From positions 235,501-299,500 of the forward strand of contig JACAXG010000068.1 of the NCBI GenBank assembly GCA_018881555.1: DNA of 64,000 nt, read 5' to 3'. Position numbers and translations under genes: made by a program. Of the stretch, positions 12,120-23,791 are shown piece after piece (the first letter of the stretch is position 1; the number at the start of each line of letters is the position of its first letter). The DNA comes from Amblyornis subalaris (lineage: Eukaryota; Chordata; Aves; Passeriformes; Ptilonorhynchidae). The notes beneath the pieces were generated by a model. It searched no databases. It was not told where the DNA came from and saw only the letters and a program-made list of their open reading frames with translations.

Positions 12120-12290
12120 ACCTACCAGGCACTGGACAATGCTACATGCACTAATCTAATTAAAGGCCTTTCTTACAGGCATCTGAAGCCAGCTCATTAG
12201 TGTGTTACCNAGATGCTCATTAATGGCTGGCCATGACTAATTTCTTGAGAATTATGCTTTAATTCTTTATCATTCACAGCCTAACAGAAC
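12120..12290. promoter_or_regulatory. Candidate conserved homeodomain-rich block
   Basis: Several TAAT cores lie within ~120 bases: CTAATCTAATTAAAGG (TAATTA at 12157-12162), GCTCATTAGTG, and CATTAATGG (12218-12226), then ACTAATTTC and TTTAATTC. There is no repeat similarity. This cluster is typical of deeply conserved homeodomain-bound enhancers; conservation is unverified. Confidence 0.35.
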
Positions 12291-12654
12291 AGCACAATGT
12301 TTCCATCCCCCCTCTCCCACTCATGGCTTCTGATGTTCCTTAACGAACACCCCTCACCAGCCCAACTGTTGTTGTAACAGCAAATGGTTTATTTATTCAG
12401 GAGGAAAACCAAGAGACGTTTCTGGGCAGTTTCTTAGCTGGTAATGACCTGGCTTTGCTGCTGCTGCTGCTTTCAGCATCTTGGCATGTGGCAGGAAGAG
12501 CAGGGCTCCCAGCGTGGCCACACAGGAGCCTCCTGGCTGATCCACGAGCCCAGTGCTCTCCTCCTCACACAAAACCCCCCTGGCCGTGTCCAAGAGCTGC
12601 TGCAGATGGAGTTCCATTGATGGAATTCCTCCTGTTGAGTTTCACTGGGGTCTT

Positions 12655-12708
12655 CAATCCTTATGGCTGGAAAAGGCCTCTAAGATCATCCAAGTCCAAC
12701 CATTAATC
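12655..12708 (-). mobile_element. CR1 3' end remnant
   Basis: About 50 bases: 'tatggctggaaaaggcctct' and 'aagatcatccaagtccaacc', the 3'-most part of an old CR1 subfamily. Confidence 0.75.
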
Positions 12709-13204
12709 TCATTTTCGAAGCCGAAGTCCTGTATTGTGATGCCACAGCTCCTTTAACACTCCAGTGCTGCTCTTCCCACCAAACTGGTCCTGCTCATCCC
12801 CCAGGTCACCTCTTCCAAGCCAGGAGGGCTGTGGCTGGTCCTCCTGAGTGACCAAGCAGGAATCAGGGATTTCCTGGCCCTGGGGATTTTAGCACAGCCC
12901 CAAACTACCAGGGGACTTGGAAAAATCCTGAGCTGAGGATACCGGAACATTGCCACCCACAGATCAAAGGGGTCCCAGGGACACAGACCAGCCTGATCCT
13001 TCCAAATGCCTGTCCATGTTCTCCTACAGAGAAAACCACCTGACTGTCCTCCCACCTGCTAAAGGGCTTCATGTCACGGGTGCCACCAGAGCCGCTCGCT
13101 CCCAGGGACTGGAACGGTGGCAGCGGGAGCAGGACATGGGATGAGGAGCCTCAGGGAGAGCAGAGCAAGAGGAACCTCACTGACAACCTGCTGAGGGTTT
13201 TGCC
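12709..13204. other. Unique sequence, no gene seen
   Basis: Ordinary intronic sequence. A short (TGC)5 run lies just left, at 12456-12470. Nothing else was recognised. Confidence 0.35.
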
Positions 13205-13305
13205 ACGCTCCTTCTCTCTGAGATAATTATCAGCCNATTGCCTTTCACAATTACTTCAGACACCTCCAATATGCAGAACGACATCAGCGATTAAGACACG
13301 AATCT
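13205..13305. promoter_or_regulatory. Candidate conserved block with GATA palindrome
   Basis: Contains the perfect 10-base palindrome GATAATTATC (13222-13231), which gives a GATA core on each strand and a central TAATTA. AT-rich words follow (ACAATTAC, CCAATATGCA). No repeat was recognised. Confidence 0.3.
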
Positions 13306-16300
13306 CTGGAGTGGCTGGGCCGTGGCTCCCACTTCACCTGCGGTGGGATCTGCTGGGGTTTGCTTGCCTGAACGCCACCTCTGAGGCTCCAGAGATCAGG
13401 GAGGCACCCTCTGCCCAGGGAAAGCATCTCGGGTGGGAGAGGGACCAACTANAGCAAGGCCCCTGCTGGCAGCCATTCCTTCTCCTCCTGAAAAACAGCA
13501 AATCCTGCTCCCCAGCTCCGGCCTTGGCCTCTCCAGTTGCGCAAGGACTACAGCGCAGCCTGGTTTTGCAGAGGTGCTGTGCTCCCCTCACTGGCTGCTG
13601 GTTGGGGATTTCCTTCCCACGTCAGCGGGCTCCGGGCCAAGGCTGAGCTCACAGCTCGTCATCGGTGCCCTCCTGCTCCTCCATCAGCGTCACCGTGCCA
13701 GTCCTGCACGGTGCCAGACCTCCAGGATGGTGGCTCAGGCCTGGAGGGCTCGTGGGACTCGCTGCTGATGCTGCTCTCACCCCTCCAGCCTCCGCCAGCC
13801 CTTCCCGGGGACAGCATCTCCCTTCAGCTCCCACAGAAGGACCTCAGACCCCCTTTGAGTAACAGGGCAAGATTCGCAGCCCATGGTTGTTTGTGGACTA
13901 TGGTCATTCTTTTCCGGAAACGAAGTTTCAAAGCCATTAACGGATTTGTCGGCTGTGACTTATGAGCCCTGCTCGCCCTAGGGGGGTGAAGCAGAGACAA
14001 ATCCCCTCCACCACCACCTCATCTGTTATGGGTGAGGAGTTGCCACGTTCCAATTCCCAGGGACCCACGGAATCCGTAAACAAAGAGCAGCAGGAATGTC
14101 CTCACAGGTGCTGGGACCATTCCTCAGAGCTGGGGACTTCCCTGTCACCGCNCCAGGCTGAGGGACCAGGGACACTTGGCACGTGGTTTTACCAACATTA
14201 ACCAAGCCCTGGGCCCAGCTTTGGGGAGGTGGAGCATCTCCCAAGCNGGAGATGTGGCTGCAGGGCTGCTGGAGCTGAGGGCTGGGGCCACTGGGAGCAT
14301 CCTCCATCCAGGGAAGCTCCTCCTGAGGAGGATGAGTATGGAGAGTTTGCTGGGAGAGCAGCTGGTGTTGTACACAGTGCCAGGGGTGCAAGATTTTTTG
14401 GCTCAGCTCTGGGATAGAGGTTGCTCCCCATGGATCATCCAGATGGAGGCATCCCATTAAAGCCAAATCTCCCTGCCAGGGCAGGGCAGGCTCTGTGGGG
14501 ACCCTGCAACTCCTCACCAGCANGGGATGCTCAACTCTGCCCTTCCCATGGGATGCTGAGCAGCANCCCCGCACCAGGCAGGCTCTCCTTCTGCTCCCAC
14601 TCACAGCAGGCTCCCAAACACCACAGGCTGCTGGCCCCTGAGTCCTGGCAGGGAGGTAGAAGCTCTCCAGGTCTCTGCAGATCCNTTCTCTGACCCTCTG
14701 CCAGGGACCAGCCCCGGTGTAGGGGTTACACACAAAGCTGGAGGCCCCCCAGCCTCTCCCAGTGCTGCTGGGACAGGGCTCACTCCACATGTCCAGCTGT
14801 CTGGGGGATGCCAGGGGACACTGGAGAGCTTCTTGTTAACACAACAGCGTATCAAATCAATTAGATCCCATTAAATGGCAATTTNGCCCTCATCACACAC
14901 CCTCCTCTGGGAGAGGGGTAATGGCCCATGGACGTTTCCTGTTTGGCTTTAATTTGTAGGGCCTGGTGGAGAGAGCACTCACAGTGGCAAACNTTGCTTT
15001 CCCAGGCAACAAAACCTGTCACTCAAACCTCTGAGACGAGCTTCTCTCCAAAATTTCCTCTCCCAAAGCCCGCTGAGGTGTCCTGGGGGAGCCACGCCGG
15101 AGCAGGGATGTGGCACTGCAGTTGTGGGGCTGCCACCAAGGACCAGACCAGTGTCAGGAGCTCTGTCCAGCATCTGGCAGGGTCCAACACCCAACCCCTG
15201 CCTGTGACACCAGCAGAGGTGACAAAGAACAGCCTTTGAGTGCCCTGTGTGTGCCTGATCCTCACTCCTGAAGGTCNATTATCCTTCATCCGCCCTGGCT
15301 GACCACGCACGGAAGCAGGCAGGCATTTATCCAGTTAACCCTATTTTATCCTATTTAACCCAATCNAAACTGATCTTTTATCAGCCAGCCTGGCTGCCTG
15401 GGCCTGTGCCTTCCATCACTGACCCACAGACCCCTGGGGACTCCCCCCAGCCAGTGTGACTTTCAGCTCTGTTTGCTTTCCTGGCTGTGCAGGGCATCCT
15501 TGACTGTCACAAACTGCTGTGAGCAGGAACGGATCTGTCTGGACACGGCTGCTCCACAATTATTCACTTTAACAGCAGCAGTCATTGGGAAAGCAGCAGC
15601 AGAAGAATGATTTCATTTTCATAACCTTGAGTTCCCCCTGCCCTGCTTGGATGAGTCTGCCTGTGTTATTTTCATCCCCTGGGAATGCAGACACCGCGTT
15701 GCTCCTGCTCCAGAGCATCCTCCACACGAGCTGCAGGCTTGGTCTCACTCTCAGACGCCCAGGGCTTGTTCCAGTGTGATGGATGATGAGACCCCCAGGG
15801 AATCTGGGATTGACCCTCATGGATAAGCCCCGAGCAGCCAACCCACACTCATTTCCTCTGCCGAGGGCTCAGTGAGCTGCTGGGAAGCGTGCCCTGTTCC
15901 TCCACACAAACACCGGGGCCCAGCCCTGGCTGGGGGATCAACTGAAGCTGATGAAGCTGAATGGGGAATTCGAGCAGGTTTGTGACATTTTGTGGTTCAC
16001 TGTGGTGAGGTTTCAGCCTTTCTCTCATCTTCCACACTTTGTGCATGGAAACACCCCCCTGATGCACCCACAGCCACGACCCCCACAAACCCTTGTGATG
16101 CTCCTGGTCACAGTCTGGTTCTGGGAGAGGCAGGAGGTTTCATAAAGTTATGCATTTCTGTTTTACAGCAGAGGCTGAGACATGCCAGCACCTCTGCACC
16201 ACACCTGGTTATTGCTTAGGAACTCACTGCTGCTCAACGCCAACACCACAGACAGGGAAATCAATACCATTCCATTTTTGAGTGTTTTCCTAACCCCACT

Positions 16301-16557
16301 CCATCCACAAGGCTTTCATTTTGTTAAATTATTGACAGCTGCTTGGTTCTTTGCCCGTGGAGTCTGTAAGGGCAGAGGGGCAGCTCTCAGCACTCCCATT
16401 TACTGGCTGTACTGGGAACCCAGTGACCAGCACCTTCCCCTGGTGACCAGCACCTTCCCCTGGTGCCAGGTGATTTTGTGAAACCTGTTCTGATTTTGCC
16501 AACCACAACTCCCACGGTGCCTTTGCAGTGGGGAACAGCGAACGTACCCCAAACACT
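13306..16557. other. Long unique intronic stretch
   Basis: No gene. Open frames here (up to ~250 codons) run through GC-rich sequence with in-frame Ns and lack domains. Two AT-rich patches (13880-13965 and 14838-14890, the latter with ATCAATTAGATCCCATTAAATG) could be constrained elements. 'cttttatcagcc' near 15375 carries a GATA core. Confidence 0.4.
16423..16462 (+). repeat. Exact 20-bp tandem duplication
   Basis: Two perfect, adjacent copies of a 20-base unit (GTGACCAGCACCTTCCCCTG). Their identity suggests a recent slippage event in unique sequence. Confidence 0.95.
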
Positions 16558-16656
16558 TCAGAACCTTAGGATCATTTGGGCTGGAAAAGCCCTCCAAGAC
16601 CATCGAGTCCAGATGNTACCCCAGCACTGCCAAGCCCACCACTAACCCACGTCCCT
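16558..16656 (-). mobile_element. CR1 fragment, older subfamily
   Basis: 'aggatcatttgggctggaaaa' followed by 'ccaagaccatcgagtccag' and 'ccagcactgccaagcccacc'. About 100 bases of a diverged 3' end. Confidence 0.85.
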
Positions 16657-16679
16657 CAGACATGGCAGGAATAAAGAGA

Positions 16680-17470
16680 AAAAAAGTGTTTATTTTAAAA
16701 ATGCTGATTTTTTTTTAAACCAAACTAGTGAGGGAAAGCTGGGAAAAATCCTTTTTCTTTCACTCTGATTTTTAACCTCCCCGTGCCATAGTCCACATGA
16801 GCTGCTTTCTGGGTTCAAGATAAANTCATGAAGATTTGCTCAAGGCTGTGAATCACCTGAAAAGCAGCCCATAAATGCCAACGAAGGCAGAGATATCTGC
16901 TACAGGTAACGTCTGTAGGGTCATTAATGCCAATCACCCCACACACATCCAATACACATCCTGCCCNGTCCAGAGGGATTGTTTCACAGCAAGATCCCAA
17001 GCTGGCTTTATAGAGATAACGACAGTATCAATAAATTTAGACTTCTTTAAGACGTTTGACCNGGGGCACGTGTTTTCACTCTGAGATCTGAACATTTACC
17101 CGGCTGAGGGCTGGAAGTGCCATTACGGAGCGTGGATGGAAATGGAACGGAAATAATTTATCCCTCTGCGGGACCAGGCCATGACAACACCCAGCACCCG
17201 GGGGATGAGGCCAGACACAGTCAGATTATAAACCAGGTACGAACACAACGCTGGGGGTAATCAGCCTGAGAGGCTTCTTGCTCTGACAGATCCTCTGCTG
17301 CCTTCAAAGCAAGGCAGATAATCTTCCCGAAGAACCTGCCGCCTCTTACGTGTTCGTTCAACATGGAATTCAGGGCAGTGCCAGGGCCTCAGCTATGCAG
17401 GTGGTCAGATTAAGGGATAATTTGACTTGATAAATTTATTCAGCANCTTATCATACACATGACAGCTCAT
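16680..17470. promoter_or_regulatory. AT-rich candidate conserved region
   Basis: A long non-repetitive stretch with AT-rich islands: 'agatatctgctacagg', 'gtcattaatgccaatcaccc' near 16920, 'tagagataacgacagtatca' near 17010, and 'cttgataaatttattcagc' near 17425. Several GATA and TAAT cores are visible. Function is inferred only from composition. Confidence 0.25.
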
Positions 17471-17986
17471 GCACATGCTGCTGCTTCCCTCCAGTTGCAC
17501 ATCCAGGAGTTCTTCTCCCTTTGCCAGCAGCAGGACACCGTGACAGAAGCAGGAGGTCCAGCTGCCTTGTTAAAGCTTGTGGTAGTTCTAACTCTTCCTC
17601 TAAACCCCTAAAATCTGTAAGAATGTGCCTTTGGCTGTTAAATTACAAGTTCCCCCATTTAAAGGATGTTCAGGACCTACTTTCCCCTCTCTTTGAAATC
17701 AAATCCATGTTTTTGTTCATTTTTTGACAGNCACTATCACCTGATGAATCCTATTTTCAGTCCAGCACCAGGAATGTTGACATTGCTAAAACTGAGCAGG
17801 GAAGAGAAACTCTGGTGTTTTGTTCAGGGTTCAATTCTCATTATGAACCAAGACCTGTGAGTTTAAACATGAGGTGGGCAAGAAAGGTGCTCTGAACTGC
17901 CCCTTTCCTGGCTCGTGAGCNGTCACCTACCTGGGTGCCCACACAGAGACTGGCTCCTGAGGGAATTACAGATCTCTGCTCCCTTG
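17471..17986. other. Unique sequence, no gene seen
   Basis: Short open frames here lack any domain. No repeat was recognised. Confidence 0.3.
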
Positions 17987-18235
17987 GGATCACAGAGTCA
18001 GACTGGGTTAGGGTGGGAGGGACCTTTAAAGGTCATCTAGTTCAACCCCATGCCTTCAACCAGACCANGCTGCTCAGGGCCCTGTCCAGCCTGGCCTTCA
18101 GCATTCCCAGGGATGGGGGAGCCACCAACTCTCTGGTTAATTTGGACCAGTGTTTTACCCCCCTTGGAAAAAACTTCTTTATATCAAAGTTAAGTTACCC
18201 TCTTTCAGTTTAAACCATTCCCCCTTGTCCTTTTG
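17987..18235 (-). mobile_element. CR1 LINE 3' fragment
   Basis: 'gggatcacagagtcagactggg', 'gtcatctagttcaaccccatg', and 'gggatgggggagccaccaactctctgg'. A subfamily distinct from the commonest copies; 5'-truncated at about 18235. Confidence 0.88.
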
Positions 18236-18242
18236 CACCAAT

Positions 18243-18322
18243 GCCCTTGTCCACGGCAGGGGGTGGAATGGGATGGTTTTTAGAGTCATTCCAACCCAAA
18301 TAATTCCATGATTCTATGAATC
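18243..18322 (+). mobile_element. CR1 3' terminus, head-to-head with previous
   Basis: 'cacggcagggggtggaatgg' to 'attccatgattctatgaa'. Its 5' truncation point abuts that of the preceding minus-strand copy, so two independent insertions or an inversion meet here. Confidence 0.88.
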
Positions 18323-19801
18323 TAATGTCAAACCAAAGGACTGAGTGGATTTCTGCAGCAGCTCCAAGACTAAGCCATGGATGAGACAATTCATGCCACC
18401 ATCCCACTTCAGGTAAATTCTCCAGAGTTAGTCAGACATCTGGGCAACAAAACACCTCTGGAAACTGCACTGTTCACCTCATTTAAATCATCAGCTTAAG
18501 CCTCTGGGAAAAGCAACNGAGCTGAACGAGGAGGAGATGGGCAAATAGAGGCATTCAGTAGGTACAGGTGGGAAAACTGCAGCCGAGCTCCAATCTGGCC
18601 ACAGGTTGTGCCCGGAGCTCCTCACGTGGAGCTTGTGACATGCCGAGGGCAGCACAGCAGCACTGTCCTGGCGCTGTGCAGCCAAGGAGGGGCACAGCAT
18701 GCGGTGGAGAGGGGTGAAACTCCCAGAAGGTGGGAGAGCAAAGGGTTTAGAAAGAGATCCCTTTCTCCTCAAGCAGCTTTGAGCTTATGAATCCATCATC
18801 CCACCCTTTGGGCATCGCCCTGCCCTGCTCCCCCTCCTGCGCCCGGGGAGGGGTCGCGGCAGAGCAGGAGGGCATTACACAGGAATTTGGGGAGATTTCC
18901 ACACCTTTACAAAGCTCCCTGCTGCCTGGACGCCTCCTGACTAGAGAGATTAAAGGGATTAGAAGCTTATAAATGATGAGGCAGGGAAGTGAGGGGCTTT
19001 AGAAAATACCGAGGTCTTAATTTACAAGGCATGTTTAAAAATGAATGGAGGGAGGATTTTCTCCCACAGGAGAGTGGGAAGATTCCGTTGTGAAGGAAGG
19101 TTATTTGACCAGCAAAATGCTTGGCCCATCCCATGTATATTTTATACAGTGCAGACACAAAGCATCTCTGCTCTCCAAGTGAGGCGAGGACAGGGAACGG
19201 GGCTGGTCGGATGGCAGAGGACACGGTTTATGAGCACAGGGAATAAAGAGCAAAGCTGGGAAGCACACTTCCAGATGAGTAGTTCATTGACTAAAAATTG
19301 TATTTTGGGGTAGGCCGAGCATGGCTCCCAAAGCATGCGAAGAGTCCCGGGGGAGCACTTGCAGGAGGAGTGAAGTGCAGGTATCTTATTTTCACAGACA
19401 TGTGGGCAGCATTTTACTTCAGCACTGGCAACACCTGCTGGGCTCTCTCCTTGTTTTCCCTCCATCCCTGCCCTGGGAGGGCTGTGCTATTCCCACACGG
19501 ACTGGTAGCTTGGGCCAGTTGAGCGTCCAGCCCTGGTTAAATCCAAATTAAATGAGCCTGTAAAAAGCAGGGGGTGGAAAGAGCTCTTGGAGCTTTCTAA
19601 AGTGGGGTCNCTCATGCGGCCCCTCCAGGCCCTTCGCCACCTTTGTGGGTTTGTAAAGAACATCTCCAAATGCCCCCCCAGACTGTGCACAGCTGCAGCA
19701 CACCCAGAAACCCCCTCAGAGCCCTGCTCCAAGAGGGACTCACAGCGAGACCCCTGAGACAGCTCGGAGGGGCCCCGACCTCTGGAGGCACCTGCTCTGC
19801 C
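18323..19801. other. Unique intronic sequence
   Basis: No gene was recognised. 18960-19150 is AT-richer, with 'aatgatgaggcaggg' and 'ccatgtatattttatacagtg'. Open frames near 19140-19900 on minus run into CR1 and are not genes. Confidence 0.35.
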
Positions 19802-20006
19802 TCACAGAATCTCNGAACGGTTTGGGTCAGAAAGGACCTTAAAGCCCATCCAGTTCCACCCCTGCCACGAGCAGGGACACCTTCCACTAGCCCAGGGTGC
19901 TCCAAGCCCCGTCCAACCCGGCCTTGGACACTTGCAGGGATCCAGGGGCAGCCACAGCTTCTCTGGGCAACCTGTGCCAGGGCCTCCCCACCCTCACAGG
20001 GAAGAG
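19802..20006 (-). mobile_element. CR1 LINE 3' fragment
   Basis: 'cacagaatctcngaacggtttg' through 'cctccccaccctcacaggg'. Ends at about 20006, 5'-truncated. Confidence 0.92.
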
Positions 20007-20084
20007 GGTGGTCACTTATGCCAGGGGCACCTCCGCCCAGGGTCCCAAAGATCCCAGGANGAGGAGTGGTGGTGTGTAATGGCC

Positions 20085-20480
20085 AGGCAAAAAGCCATTT
20101 TAGGTAATTTTTGATGTATCTTAACCAAATTATCTCTCACAGAGTCACACCTTTCTGCCCGTAAAATCCACCCAAAGTCGAGATACCTCGGTGCAGAGTG
20201 AGGAGTAAACGTGACATCTGAAGGGAAGGAGAAAGTGAGCAGCGTTTGGGTCTCTATAATNAACCTTGTGACACTGGTGAATGGTTGACAATATGAGAGT
20301 GTAAATCCTGACACACATTTTTATGTGGTTCAGCCTCCCCTGCAATGCCAATAACCATAACAAAACCGGGGCCGTGTCAGAGGGTATGAACTGGAGTATT
20401 AAACCTGTTAACCTACTTATACTTCAAAACCCCTGTGCAAAATTAAATTAAGACAGATTAGCACTCTTAGTGGAATTCAG
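20085..20480. promoter_or_regulatory. AT-rich candidate conserved block
   Basis: Non-repetitive AT-rich sequence ('ttaaccaaattatctctcac', 'attaaacctgttaacctac', 'aaattaaattaagacag') between CR1 copies. No further support. Confidence 0.18.
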
Positions 20481-20812
20481 TGGTTTCAGGTGCCTCAATT
20501 AAATTCCAAAATCCCACCCATAAAGCCAAGAAGGTGGGAAGCAAGGGGTTTCCAGTTCCCAATAGCCTGACCGTGATCATAAGGTCTTTAGGGCCAGTTT
20601 GTCCCCTGGATCACCTGCTCTGTGCCTCGCAGACAGGGGCTGTATTTCCTCATCTGGTCCGTGGTTCACTCCTGCAGAAAAATCCACAATCACTGTAATC
20701 ACACCCTCCAGTGCTCCTGATCCCGTTCTCCCTCATTTCCCTAATTCTGGAGATGGTGTGACTTTGCTGCTTTCTGTGACTGGCTCCTGATTTATTTCCA
20801 GGGTTGTCACCA

Positions 20813-21372
20813 ATTTATCAGCCACAGTGTGGCCAGCAGGACCAGGGCAGTGGTCACCTGTCTGTACTCAAATCCTGGGCTCAGTTTTGGGCCCCTCATG
20901 ACAACAGACATTGAGGGGCTAGAGCGTGTCCAGAGATGGGAACGGAGCTGGGGAAGGGTCTGGAGCACAAGGAGCGCCTGAGGGAGCTGGGAAAGGGGCT
21001 CAGCCTGGAGAAAAGGAGGCTCAGGGGGGACCTTCTGGCTCTGCACAACTCCTGACAGGAGGGGGCAGCCGGGGGGGGGGTCGGGCTCTGCTCCCAGGGA
21101 ACAGGGACAGGATGAGAAGGAACAGCCTCAAGCTGTGCCAGGGGAGGGTCAGGGATATCAGGGAAAATTTCATCACTGAAAGAGTGGCCAAGCACTGGAC
21201 AGGCTGCCCGGGGCAGTGGTGGAGTCCCCAGCCCTGGAGGTGTTCCAAAGCCCTGTGGATGTGGCACCTGGGGACATGGGTCAGTGGTGGCCTTGGCAGT
21301 GCTGGGGGAACGGCTGGGCCCGATGGTCTCCGAGGGCTTTTCCAAACGAAATGATTCCATGATTCTGTGATC
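20813..21372 (+). mobile_element. Longer CR1 copy incl. ORF2 tail
   Basis: About 560 bases in sense orientation: 'gtgtggccagcaggaccagggc', 'ctgggctcagttttgggccc', 'tggagaaaaggaggctcagg', then the 3' UTR and terminal 'atgattccatgattctgtga'. This covers the last part of the CR1 reverse-transcriptase ORF plus the 3' UTR. Stops and frame breaks show it is dead. A run of ten Gs (21071-21080) lies inside it. Confidence 0.95.
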
Positions 21373-22359
21373 GCTTTCCTGTGATGGCTGCCTCAGAGGA
21401 GTTGCTGGTGGCTCTGGGGATCCCAGGGCTGGTTTTTGTGCCTCTCTGCCCCTCCGTGTGCCTCGGGTGTGCCCACGGATCCCTCCNGGAGCCAGCGGCG
21501 CTCAGCCTCCCCCAGCCCGAGCACACAAAAGCTGCCGATTCAGAGAGGAGGCTCCGACAACCACGAGGACTTGACAGAGCACTTCCCAAACTTTCCAGGC
21601 TCTGGGTGAGATTTACAGAGCATCGGGCGCAGGGAAGTATTTCTTGTGGAGCAGAGGAGGAAGCAGCGTGATCCATCAGCGGGGAAGAGCCAGACAACAG
21701 ATCTGCTTGCTGCAACTCCACTTACAGCCAAGAAAAATGAGCCATCATAGCAGGAATTATGTGTGGCAGGGAAGGACAAACTGCTCTAATCAAACCAGCA
21801 GCGGTTCAGATAACTCCTGGAAGAAGGCTGGCACCCAGCTCCCTTGGCGGGGTGATACGGGGCTGGGAGGATGCTCCCGGCAGGACAACGAGGCACAGAC
21901 ANTGCACACCCTCCCCTCCTCCGGCCTGGATAAATAAGCACTCAGGAAGCAATGCACTGCACCTCCAGAATACTGATTCCCTGGGGCTAGTATTTCCTGG
22001 CTCCCTGCTACAAAGCCAAGGCAATTTGATTTAAGCCAAAACATAAATAAAGAACTTTCCAGCTGTAGGGTGAGGTGAGGCAGAAGAGGATGGTGGGGGG
22101 AAATATGGGAGCAAGGAAGNCTACAGCTCATCATGCACGTTGCTGAGGCTGACTGGCTCCCAGAAATGCCTGAACTGGCTCCTGAAGGCAAAGCTTTCAT
22201 CTGGGTCTCCAANGCTTTGTTATTTTCCTCAAGAGAAGTGTGAACCTTGGGGTCAACTCCTTGGAGCTCCTCTCAAGTTTGCTGACTNAAGCAGCAATGA
22301 ACTTCCTTCTGCCCCTGTGTTGGCACAGATCAAACTCCAGACCCAGAGAGGTTTTTCCT
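21373..22359. other. Unique sequence, no gene seen
   Basis: GC-rich intronic DNA with isolated Ns. No repeat or exon was recognised. Confidence 0.3.
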
Positions 22360-22528
22360 TCCAGGTTTTGGGGCCCACACCACAAGAAGGACATGGAGCT
22401 GCTGGAGTGAGTCCAGAGGAGACCACGGAGATCCTCCGAGGGCTGGAGCTTCTCTGCTCTGGAGCCAGGCTGGGAGAGCTGGGGGTGTTCACCTGGAGAA
22501 GAGAAGGCTCCAGGGAGACCTTAAAGCC
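22360..22528 (+). mobile_element. Internal CR1 fragment
   Basis: 'ggacatggagctgctggagtg', 'gagcttctctgctctggagcc', 'gttcacctggagaagagaagg'. This is the ORF2 C-terminal region only; the usual 3' end is missing, so the copy is truncated at both ends. Confidence 0.88.
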
Positions 22529-23290
22529 CCAAGGAAAATACAAACAGCCTCTCTTAGGGAGAAACAGGGCCATGAGGACTCTAAAGTCCTGAGCAAGCAC
22601 TTCCCTGCCAGACCCCACCTGGCTGCAGGTCTCGCCCAAGGGAAGAACAAGCCTTGCTTTCCCCACAGCTCCCAGCAGGTTTGCCAGACCATTCCCCTCC
22701 TGAGCCAGGCAGCACNGGCTCTCCTTACAGCTCTCCCTGTTCCTGTGATGTATAGCATCTGGGAACTCTCATATATCCAGTGGGCAGGCTCATTTATACA
22801 GTGTTTGAAAAATAGATGGTGTATGAAGTGCAATTTGGTGGTGTAGCAGAGCTCTGTCCCCCTTGGGGTGTCAGGGCATTTGATTAAAGCCCTTTTATGG
22901 GAAATCAATATTTTCCTCATTATAACTTTCATTCTCAGGCCTAAAAACTACTGAGATGGACTTGTAAGATGCTGCACTACATGCATGCACACACGGGCTA
23001 TTCATTAGGGGACTAATCCCACAGCATTTATTTTTCCTTCATAAGCACTGACAGAGGTAAATAAGCAGCGAGGGGATCTCTCTCTAATGGGTNAGACACC
23101 ACCTGCAGCAGGGATGCTCTGCTGGATGAAAGGATCCTGCTTNGAAAAACTGGCTCAGATCTTCCCAAGATCCCAGCCAAAATCTTGGAGAAAACTCCTC
23201 CAAGGCCAGAGCAGCCTAAAGCTTTGACTTACACCCCAGGGCTGTAGCTGGCTCTCCCCTGCCCTCNTGAGACCCCACCCNCAGCACNNT
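22529..23290. other. Unique sequence with AT-rich core
   Basis: 22975-23085 is a candidate regulatory block: a bicoid/OTX-type TAATCC (23014-23019) within GGGGACTAATCCC, 'tattcattagggg', and 'aggtaaataagcagc'. The rest shows nothing specific. Confidence 0.25.
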
Positions 23291-23791
23291 GTCCAGCTCC
23301 GGGGTACAAGGACCTGGAGCTGCTGGAGTGAGTCCAGGGAGNCCACGGAGATGCTCCAAGGGCTGGAGCCCCTCTGCTCTGGAGCCAGGCTGGGAGAGCT
23401 AGGGATGCTCACCTGGAGAGGAGAAGGCTCTGGGAAGACCTTGGAGTCCCTTCCAGTGCCTAAAGTGGCTTGTGAAAAAGAGGGAGAGCAACTTTGTACA
23501 CAGGCAGAGAGGGATAGGGCCCAGGGGAACAGTTTTAAACTAAAAGAAGACATTTAGGCGAAGTGTTAGGAAAAAATTCCTCCCTGTGAGGGTGGGGAGG
23601 CCCTGGCACAGGCTGCCCANAGAAGCTGTGGCTGCTCCATCCCTGGAAGTGTCCAAGGCCAGGNTGGACNGGGCTTGGAGCAGCCTGGGAGCGGAAGGTG
23701 TCCCTGCCCATGGCAGGGGGTGGCACTGGATGGGCTTTAAGGTCCCTTCCCACCCAAACCACTCTGTGATCCCATGCTATGATTCCATGCT
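23291..23791 (+). mobile_element. CR1 LINE copy, ~500 bp
   Basis: Sense CR1 from 'gtccagctccggggtacaagg' through the ORF2 tail and 3' UTR to 'cccatgctatgattccatgc'. Several Ns fall within it. Intact 3' end, truncated 5' end. Confidence 0.94.

Noticed and set aside
13537..13965. 142-codon plus frame ending near an AT-rich patch
   Set aside because: No domain, no promoter, no splice pairing. Composition is like neighbouring chance frames.
20926..21354. 142-codon plus frame
   Set aside because: Lies entirely inside the CR1 copy 20813-21372 in a broken frame. Not a host gene.
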